Origin: Sedimentisphaerales bacterium
GTDB taxonomy: Bacteria; Planctomycetota; Phycisphaerae; Sedimentisphaerales; SM23-30
Reading direction: 5' to 3'
Assembly (NCBI GenBank): GCA_030640865.1
Contig: DAOWIP010000055.1
Location: 1-7,454 of the forward strand
Length of the DNA: 7,454 nucleotides
Below are positions 1 to 5,074 of the stretch, piece by piece. The notes below the pieces were generated by a model. It did not search any database. It was not told the origin of the DNA and saw only the letters and a program-made list of their open reading frames with translations. The translations under genes were made by a program, and so were the position numbers. Every line of letters begins with the position of its first letter. The first letter of the stretch is position 1.

Positions 1-2
1 CC

Positions 3-1154
3 AACCATGTCAAGAGCGAATTCCTCGCCAATATGAGCCATGAGATCAGGACTCCGATGAATGCGATTATCGGTTTTGGGGATATATTGCAGGATACCCG
101 GCTGAATGAGGAGCAGTTGGATTATGTTCAGACCATAAACCGCAGTGGGAATGCCCTGCTGTCCATTATCAATGACGTTCTGGACTTCTCTAAAATTGAG
201 GCCGGAAAAGTATTGCTGGATGAGATTGATTTCGACATCGAAGTGCTTGTTTGTGATGTTTGTGAAATAATCAGGCCAAAACTAACGGATGGGGATGTGA
301 AATTACTTTACCATATCGATGATGATGTGCCGAATCTGCTAAAAGGTGATCCCGGCCGTCTGCGTCAGGTGCTGATCAATCTTATGGGCAACGCCTCCAA
401 GTTCACCAGGTCCGGGGAGATCGAACTGAATGTGAAAATGGTGGGGCAGGAGTCAGATAAGCTGACAATAGGCTTTGCCGTACGGGATACGGGTATCGGA
501 ATTCCGAAAGACAAACAAGACCGGATATTTGCCGCGTTTCAACAGGCGGACGGTTCGACCACGCGTAAATATGGCGGCACGGGTCTGGGGCTGGCCATTT
601 CCAAAAGTATTATAGAAAATATGCAGGGTCGAATCTGGTTAGAAAGCGAACCAGATATGGGCAGTACCTTCTTCTTCAATGTGTCTTTGGCCAAGGTGAC
701 CGGACTACCTACGACACCTGACGTTGTTGCCGCGAAATCTGTCGATGAGAATCTTAAACATTCCGCGCGTATCCTGTTGGCGGAAGACGACAAGGTTAAT
801 CAAAAGCTGGTGATGGCGTTATTGACCAAGGCCGGCCATGCCGTGGATATAGCAGAGAATGGATGGGAGGCTCTGAAGAAGGTAAAGGCGTGCAATTATG
901 ATCTGGTCTTTATGGATGTACAAATGCCGATTATGGATGGCCTAAAGGCCACGGTAGCTATCAGAAGAACCGGTTTTAAGGACCTGCCCATTATCGCAAT
1001 GACAGCCAACGCGTTCCAGAGTGACAAAGACCAGTGTCTGGAGGCAGGGATGAACGAGTTTCTTTCCAAACCCATTAAACGAGAAGAAGTGCTCAAACAG
1101 ATTCAGAAATGGGTTTTGGACCGCCCCCGAACGCTGATTGCTGTCTCTCCATAA
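3..1154 (+). CDS. Hybrid sensor histidine kinase / response regulator, 3' part (5' end outside window)
   Basis: This is the C-terminal 383 residues of a two-component hybrid kinase. The reading frame is open from base 3; the ATG at base 33 lies inside the H-box and is not the true start. Numbering from that Met, the phosphoacceptor His is residue 3 (MSHEIRTP), at the start of a HisKA dimerisation helix. The ATPase domain follows at about 105-220: N-box with N120 ([11 protein letters not shown]), G1 box DTGIGI at 152-157, F-box near 166-170, G2 box [10 protein letters not shown] at 181-190. A linker leads to a receiver domain at about 246-362 with acidic pocket E251/D252/D253, phosphoacceptor D295 ([11 protein letters not shown]), T324 and K346 (SKP). 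All catalytic residues are present, so kinase and receiver should both be active. The sensor domain lies outside the window, so the stimulus is unknown. No HPt domain follows; the protein ends 27 residues after the receiver lysine. It converges with purD and has no clear terminator close behind its stop. Confidence 0.95.
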   Translation, partial: NHVKSEFLANMSHEIRTPMNAIIGFGDILQDTRLNEEQLDYVQTINRSGNALLSIINDVLDFSKIEAGKVLLDEIDFDIEVLVCDVCEIIRPKLTDGDVKLLYHIDDDVPNLLKGDPGRLRQVLINLMGNASKFTRSGEIELNVKMVGQESDKLTIGFAVRDTGIGIPKDKQDRIFAAFQQADGSTTRKYGGTGLGLAISKSIIENMQGRIWLESEPDMGSTFFFNVSLAKVTGLPTTPDVVAAKSVDENLKHSARILLAEDDKVNQKLVMALLTKAGHAVDIAENGWEALKKVKACNYDLVFMDVQMPIMDGLKATVAIRRTGFKDLPIIAMTANAFQSDKDQCLEAGMNEFLSKPIKREEVLKQIQKWVLDRPRTLIAVSP

Positions 1155-1482
1155 TTGTGGAATTCAACCTTTCGGCTGTTCTTTCTCTCCGGCTGCTTAT
1201 CGAAGCCCATTTCCGGCCACCGGCGGGCAATTTCCACCTGATATGGACGCCAGCGTCAACCTTACGGCAAAATATCAGGGTTTCACTCGCGGGAATTCCC
1301 ATACGCGGTACGTATAATCAAATGGCTTGCGATTATTCCTGAATACTGGTATTATTTGGTGGCGATTGGATGGATTGGTGAGGAAATCAGTGAAAAATTC
1401 TCAACACAAAAATTGGTAAGCGTTCACGCAAAATACTGATATCGTCCCAAAGGTTGGGGCGTGGATATGTTTTGGCTATACC

Positions 1483-1713
1483 GAAAAAAATCTTCCTTTT
1501 TAGCGGCTCCGAATTTGACTTTTTTTATTTTTCCGAAAGAGGCTGTTCAACAGGTGAAAGCAAAAAAATGTATCAGCAGGTGAAACTTTGGAAAACAAAC
1601 GGACGATAACCTAACTACTTGGCGTTAATGTGTTTATGCTTTCACCTGAAATCAATTATGTCGGAAAAATAAAAAAAGTCAAATCCTCCACCGCGAAAAA
1701 GAGTATTTTTTTC
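1483..1713. repeat. Nested long palindrome, MITE-like or large hairpin
   Basis: Four pairs of arms share one centre near 1598. From outside in they are 1483-1491 with 1705-1713 (9/9), 1496-1506 with 1691-1701 (10/11), 1513-1536 with 1661-1684 (24/24), and 1551-1562 with 1637-1648 (12/12, caggtgaaagca against tgctttcacctg). The unpaired spacers are nearly symmetric: 4 and 3, 6 and 6, then 14 and 12 bases. The centre is a 74-base loop holding another copy of caggtgaaa (1577-1585). The 24-base arm has a T7-A-T5 core, so either strand would give a T-rich 3' arm. No coding capacity and no clear target-site duplication were seen. It could be a non-autonomous mobile element, a bidirectional termination structure or a structured RNA. 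The repeat itself is certain; its role is not. Confidence 0.8.
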
Positions 1714-1738
1714 TGCCACAGGGCAAGATAGACGCCAA

Positions 1739-1800
1739 CGTCAAAAGTAATTTGACCCTCTGATTTTGGAGTGTTGGCATTGTTTTTCGGACTTTTGACG
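1739..1800. repeat. Inverted repeat, 10-base perfect arms
   Basis: The arms cgtcaaaagt (1739-1748) and acttttgacg (1791-1800) are perfect reverse complements around a 42-base loop. They lie just outside the large palindrome and about 70 bases past the purD stop on the minus strand. The role is unknown. Confidence 0.5.
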
Positions 1801-1815
1801 GTTACATGAACTTAA

Positions 1816-1836
1816 CCTGCCTTCGGCGGGACTTTT
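1816..1836 (+). terminator. Possible intrinsic terminator, plus direction
   Basis: The arms cctgc (1816-1820) and gcggg (1826-1830) pair over five positions, one of them G-U, around the loop cttcg. The run acttttttg follows. The orientation suits transcripts entering from the left, such as read-through from the kinase, but the kinase stop is over 650 bases away. No T-run follows the hairpin on the minus strand, so it is a poor candidate for the purD terminator. Confidence 0.35.
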
Positions 1837-1869
1837 TTGCCACAGAGCCATCCAGCTCGAAGACTCGTT

Positions 1870-3138
1870 CTACTTCATCGCTTTTTCAGCAATATCTTTG
1901 CGATAATACGCGCCCTCAAAATTAATCATTTTGACTGCTTCATAAGCTCTGCTTTGCGCCTCTGATATATTCGCGCCCATCGCGGTTACACCCAGCACTC
2001 GTCCCCCGTTTGTAATCAGTTTATCGTCCTGCGTTTTTGTGCCTGCCTGAAAAACTTTAACATCCGGATTTTTTTCAGCGTCTTCGATCCCTGTTATAAC
2101 TTTTCCTTTTTCATAATCGCCCGGGTAGCCGCCGGACGCCATCACCACGCATACCGCCGGCCGCGGGTCCCACGACAGATCGATCTTGTCCAGGGTTCCG
2201 TCGCAGACTGCCGTCATTATCTCCAGCAAATCCCCTTTCATCCTCATAAGAATCGGTTGAGTTTCCGGGTCGCCGAAGCGGGCGTTGAACTCCAACACCT
2301 TCGGGCCGCCGGCCGTCAGCATAAGTCCCGCGTACAAAACACCTTTATATGGTGTATCGTTACGGTTCATACCATCTACCAGCGGCACTAATATTTCTCG
2401 TTCTATTTGGCTAATGAGTTTTTCTGTAACTATCGGCGCGGGACTATAGGCGCCCATTCCGCCGGTATTCGGACCGGTATCGCCGTCGCCGATGGGCTTG
2501 TGATCCTGTGCTGACTCCATAACGTAAATATTGTGCCCATCAACAAATGCGAGAATCGAGGCTTCCTGACCGATCAGTTTTTCCTCGACCAGAACATGGT
2601 TTCCGGCATCGCCGAAGACGCGATCAACCATAATTTTTTCCGCCGCCAGTATCCCATCGGACGGTTCGTCGCAAACAAATACACCCTTACCCTTAGCCAG
2701 GCCGGTAGCCTTGACGACCACGGCACTATCGCGAGAGGCGATATAAGCCCTGGCGTCCCGGAAATTATCGAAAGTGCGGCCCTCAGCGGTGGGAATAGAG
2801 CTGGAGTGCATTATCTTTTTGGCGAATGCCTTGTCGGCCTCAATGGCGGTCGCGGCGGCGGTAGGGCCGAAAGCCCTTATACCAACATCACTTAACGCAT
2901 CGACCAGCCCGGCGGCTAACGGGTCCTCCGGTCCGACGGCCACCAGGTCAATCTTCTTTTCCTGAGCGAATCTGACCAAGCCGACTATGTCATTATCCTT
3001 AATCTTCACATTAGCACCAAGCTGGACAGTGCCGGGATTGCCCGGAGCAATGTATAGCTGCTTTAACTGTCTGGACCTGGATAATTTCCACGCGAGCGTA
3101 TGCTCACGCCCACCACCACCAACTAATAAAACTCTCAT
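1870..3138 (-). CDS. purD: Phosphoribosylamine-glycine ligase (GAR synthetase)
   Basis: This cytoplasmic enzyme joins 5-phosphoribosylamine and glycine using ATP to give GAR, the second step of purine synthesis. At 422 residues it is the usual length for a single-domain-set bacterial PurD, not a fused PurD-PurM-PurN. The N-terminal Rossmann-like part (1-100) shows LLVGGGGREH at 4-13, PGNPG at 32-36 and GPEDPL at 69-74. The ATP-grasp part (about 101-295) shows KATGLAKGKGV at 143-153, GPNTGGMGAYSP at 222-233 and EFNARFGDPETQ at 283-294. The C-terminal part shows GGYPG at 336-340. The ATG is supported by a perfect AGGAGG five bases upstream. No other purine gene is adjacent. A structured leader precedes it, so expression may be attenuated. 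It ends with TAG, without an obvious terminator just behind it. Confidence 0.98.
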   Translation of the reverse strand: MRVLLVGGGGREHTLAWKLSRSRQLKQLYIAPGNPGTVQLGANVKIKDNDIVGLVRFAQEKKIDLVAVGPEDPLAAGLVDALSDVGIRAFGPTAAATAIEADKAFAKKIMHSSSIPTAEGRTFDNFRDARAYIASRDSAVVVKATGLAKGKGVFVCDEPSDGILAAEKIMVDRVFGDAGNHVLVEEKLIGQEASILAFVDGHNIYVMESAQDHKPIGDGDTGPNTGGMGAYSPAPIVTEKLISQIEREILVPLVDGMNRNDTPYKGVLYAGLMLTAGGPKVLEFNARFGDPETQPILMRMKGDLLEIMTAVCDGTLDKIDLSWDPRPAVCVVMASGGYPGDYEKGKVITGIEDAEKNPDVKVFQAGTKTQDDKLITNGGRVLGVTAMGANISEAQSRAYEAVKMINFEGAYYRKDIAEKAMK

Positions 3139-3143
3139 TGCAG

Positions 3144-3149
3144 CCTCCT
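3144..3149 (-). promoter_or_regulatory. Ribosome binding site of purD
   Basis: On the minus strand aggagg, a perfect Shine-Dalgarno match, sits five bases before the ATG at 3138. This fixes the purD start. Confidence 0.9.
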
Positions 3150-3176
3150 GTTGTATTGCCCCGATGTATTGTTCTG

Positions 3177-3254
3177 AAAAAAGGTGTTAAGGTTCGGGTG
3201 GCACCTTTCTGTATTTCAGAGAGGTGCTCCTGTACAATCCTCGGCATTGAACCC
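3177..3254 (-). ncRNA. Structured purD leader: candidate attenuator/riboswitch or small RNA ending in a terminator
   Basis: Read on the minus strand, the likely transcript starts at GGGTTC (3254-3249), seven bases past a perfect TATAAT. GGGTTC can pair with GAACCT (3195-3190) and enclose a hairpin at 3227-3201: GCACCT with AGGTGC, then TCTG with CAGA around an AAATA loop. In the other fold AAAGGTG (3208-3202) pairs with CACCTTT (3186-3180) and runs into six T residues (3182-3177), giving terminator shape. Both folds use AGGTG, so they exclude each other, as in terminator/antiterminator switches. The purD Shine-Dalgarno lies about 28 bases further on. I looked for ZTP, PRPP/ppGpp, guanidine, glycine and folate riboswitch signatures and recognised none. 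The simpler reading is a terminator for the upstream gene. The pairing is seen in the sequence; the regulatory role is inferred. Confidence 0.45.
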
Positions 3255-3260
3255 AGCGAA

Positions 3261-3266
3261 ATTATA
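3261..3266 (-). promoter_or_regulatory. Likely -10 box of the purD promoter
   Basis: The minus strand reads TATAAT exactly. With a 17-base spacer the -35 position (3284-3289) reads tatact, only three of six matches to TTGACA, so activation or a weak -35 is possible. The first G run starts seven bases downstream, at 3254, exactly where the leader fold begins. A palindrome, tatactaa (3263-3270) with ttagtata (3282-3289), spans the -35 to -10 region and could be an operator. Confidence 0.5.
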
Positions 3267-3278
3267 CTAACTGACCAC

Positions 3279-3408
3279 TAATTAGTATATGTTGCGGAAG
3301 CTGATATATAGCGTGCCACGGCCGTATCGGCCGTGTTTTATTACGTTCTTTAGATAGTTTCCCGGCGATACGCCGGAGGCACACACTTTCCGCAACAGTA
3401 ACTAATTA
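3279..3408. repeat. Cloverleaf-like inverted repeat with two inner GC hairpins
   Basis: The outer arms 3279-3299 and 3388-3408 match at 18 of 21 positions: taattagt, then a three-base mismatch, then a ten-base block. Inside, gcgtgc (3311-3316) can pair with gcacac (3379-3384) if the minus strand is transcribed, with one G-U. Two perfect hairpins fill the interior: cacggccg-tat-cggccgtg (3317-3335) and ccggcg-ata-cgccgg (3362-3376). The whole would fold as a three-way junction. The right arm covers the stop codon of the 3402-4925 gene, so it lies in that gene's 3' end. Neither inner hairpin is followed by a T-run on the minus strand, so neither is a standard terminator for that gene. It could be a dispersed palindromic element or an RNA-stabilising 3' structure. 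Confidence 0.65.
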
Positions 3409-4925
3409 TACATAAAATATACCGTTGCCTCGCAGTCGGTATCAACCGTTACCCTGACCCAGTGGGCACTGAAGCCGTCGGGGAATTCGTGGTGCGCATA
3501 TCCGCTACGGGCGGGTACTTTGATGGTCTTGTATGTTTTCCATGTACCATTTCCGAGGAAGTCCACTTCGATAGTGAATCCGACCGTCGTTTCCGCGTTA
3601 TGGGCCAGATGCACGACCTTTTTGTCAAAGCCGGTCATCAGGAATGGATCGGAGGTAGTGCCTGCCTCTACCGGACTTTCCCACCAGGGGCCGCCCCAGC
3701 CGGCCGGTTTACCCATTTGCCAGAGGTCGTCGATATTACCGAACCACAGACCTGACTGCGGCTGTCCGACGGCGTTGTCTGTCTGGTCGCCAGCCATCAC
3801 CAGAAGGCCGCGCCAATAACAGAAGTCCGGCACAATACGCAGGTGAGTGCAAATCGGACGGATGCCCCAGACTTTCCCCTCATAAGTCAAAGCGGGCAGG
3901 TCGTAAAACATACCGTGTATGTCCATCAGGTATCGCTCGGTTTGCGCCTCACGGATTCTCATCCATTCGGTATTCCACGAATGGTCGAACGAATGACTGG
4001 CCTTGGGCAGCAGGTATCGGGACCATTTGCCGCCGTGCAGTACCCGCAGGACTACCGAAGATTTTGTCCATCCCGTGGCATAGAGTGTATTACCATACTT
4101 GCCGCCTGCATGGGGATTCTGTTTGCCGGAGACGCCCACGAACGGGTTTCGCTCGAGAACCGTCCATTTTTTGCCGTCCCACTCGGCCAGACGCCCGGCC
4201 TGTCGCTTGCCGAGAAAATCCATCTCTGTATATGTGTTATTGGCCACTACGACCCGGCCTTGGGCGGTATGGGCGCCTTTGAAATGAGGTTCGACATACC
4301 TTTTTTTGCCCACCACTACGGAGTGCTGTGTGTCGCTGATGGGAAGTTCCAGTTCCTCGCACAGGTTGAACAGTTTTTTAGCTTTGAGAGTATGCACGTC
4401 CACCTCAAAGAAGCCCCCTTCCATGCCCATGAAATAGACCTTGTTTTTCGGGTCGGTCAGGTGTCGCATGGTGGCGGTGAGCCGATAGCCCTTAATCGCG
4501 TGGATAGTTCGGACATTGCCCTTGGCGTCAATTGCATGTGGGCCGATAAAGACCTGTTTCGATTCCCAGTGAACCAGTCGGTTGGCGTAGGTGCCGGTAA
4601 CCGAGGCGGGATGAAGACGCATGGTCATATCTTCGCTGATTTCATACAGCCCGATACCCTTGCCGCTAATATGGGCTACATAGCCGATAGCCCACAACTT
4701 GTTCGCCCAGGGGATAAGGGCGCCTATGCCGGTTTCGCTCGTGCTGCCGACTCCGTCGGCCAATACCGTCAAATTGGGAAACACACCATTGATCTGGATT
4801 GGAACATCGCGCACTCCATTTTTTGCCGCTGACACCGCATCCGCGTTTCCCGATCCGGTCTGGGCGTGAGTAAGCTCAACCATGACCAATAATACCAACA
4901 TGACTGGAATCAAACTTTTTTTCAT
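3402..4925 (-). CDS. Secreted protein of unknown function, probable beta-propeller plus C-terminal beta-sandwich
   Basis: This is a complete 507-residue protein. The start is supported by AGGAGA nine bases upstream (4935-4940). Residues 1-21 form a clear Sec signal peptide: KK, a hydrophobic core LIPVMLVLLVMVEL, then THA before Q22, so the protein is exported. Residues 50-400 are strand-rich with recurring G/W/Y-containing stretches such as LWAIGYVAH, KVYFMGMEGG, NTLYATGW and GKVWGIRP, which suggests a beta-propeller. Residues 424-507 form a separate module (SDPFLMTGF, VGFTIEVDFLGNGTW, GFSAHWVRVTVD, ATVYFMYN) that looks like a beta-sandwich, often at the ends of secreted or carbohydrate-related proteins. 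I see no catalytic motif and name no enzyme. Cysteines are few (189, 359, 369, 498). The gene lies 149 bases downstream of the protease gene with a terminator between them, so it is probably transcribed separately. Confidence 0.85.
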   Translation of the reverse strand: MKKSLIPVMLVLLVMVELTHAQTGSGNADAVSAAKNGVRDVPIQINGVFPNLTVLADGVGSTSETGIGALIPWANKLWAIGYVAHISGKGIGLYEISEDMTMRLHPASVTGTYANRLVHWESKQVFIGPHAIDAKGNVRTIHAIKGYRLTATMRHLTDPKNKVYFMGMEGGFFEVDVHTLKAKKLFNLCEELELPISDTQHSVVVGKKRYVEPHFKGAHTAQGRVVVANNTYTEMDFLGKRQAGRLAEWDGKKWTVLERNPFVGVSGKQNPHAGGKYGNTLYATGWTKSSVVLRVLHGGKWSRYLLPKASHSFDHSWNTEWMRIREAQTERYLMDIHGMFYDLPALTYEGKVWGIRPICTHLRIVPDFCYWRGLLVMAGDQTDNAVGQPQSGLWFGNIDDLWQMGKPAGWGGPWWESPVEAGTTSDPFLMTGFDKKVVHLAHNAETTVGFTIEVDFLGNGTWKTYKTIKVPARSGYAHHEFPDGFSAHWVRVTVDTDCEATVYFMYN

Positions 4926-4934
4926 CTTAACAGA

Positions 4935-4940
4935 TCTCCT
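4935..4940 (-). promoter_or_regulatory. Ribosome binding site of the secreted-protein gene
   Basis: The minus strand reads aggaga nine bases before the ATG at 4925. That start places a textbook signal peptide at the N-terminus, which confirms it. No convincing -35/-10 pair was found in the 149-base gap; ttgtaa near 4960-4965 has no good partner. Confidence 0.75.
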
Positions 4941-5020
4941 ATGTTTAAAATAGTTTCAGTTTTACAATTTCGTTATTTCAGGCAGCGACCAGCGGGAGTG
5001 TCTATTCGCCGTCCATGATG

Positions 5021-5050
5021 AAAAGAAAAAGTGGCTGTGCCACCTCCTTT
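5021..5050 (-). terminator. Intrinsic terminator of the protease gene
   Basis: On the minus strand gtggc-aca-gccac (5043-5031) forms a tight hairpin. It extends by one G-U and one A-T pair and is followed by tttttctttt. A run of A residues precedes it, so it may also work in the other direction. It starts about 25 bases past the protease stop codon at 5075. Confidence 0.75.
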
Positions 5051-5074
5051 TTTCGGTTAATAAGTATTCATGGG

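Larger units (their letters stand above)
1155..1869. other. Gene-free interval of 715 bases between convergent genes
   Basis: No open frame here has protein-like composition or a good ribosome site. The interval separates the kinase (+) and purD (-), which point towards each other, so no promoter for either is expected. It holds a 10-base perfect palindrome gggaattccc (1291-1300), an isolated tataat (1313-1318) without a -35 box, a large nested palindrome (1483-1713), an inverted repeat (1739-1748 / 1791-1800) and a hairpin plus T-run (1816-1836). The motif gacgcca(g/a)cgtcaa occurs twice, at 1246-1259 and 1731-1744. The stretch from about 1490 to 1720 is visibly richer in A+T than the flanking genes. 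Confidence 0.7.

Noticed and set aside
33..35. ATG as start of the kinase
   Set aside because: It encodes the Met just before the phosphoacceptor His in the H-box, and the ten upstream codons ([10 protein letters not shown]) are typical HisKA sequence.
1313..1318. TATAAT as a promoter on the plus strand
   Set aside because: No -35 box at any usual spacing and no gene downstream in that direction before purD, which is on the other strand.
1569..1610. Tiny open frame of 13 codons on the plus strand inside the palindrome
   Set aside because: It is short enough to be chance, the ribosome site is weak, and the surrounding symmetry explains the sequence better.
3240..3260. T-arm-like GGGTTCAAT on the minus strand, suggesting a tRNA
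   Set aside because: The bases either side of the loop do not pair as a T-stem, and no acceptor or anticodon arms can be drawn.
3317..3376. The two GC hairpins as intrinsic terminators of the secreted-protein gene
   Set aside because: On the minus strand no T-run follows either hairpin; only the plus strand has a short tttta after the first.
3843..4832. Open frame of 329 residues on the plus strand
   Set aside because: It is fully antisense to the secreted-protein gene, has no ribosome site or recognisable domain, and its composition mirrors the opposite strand. The minus-strand gene has a signal peptide and a good start.
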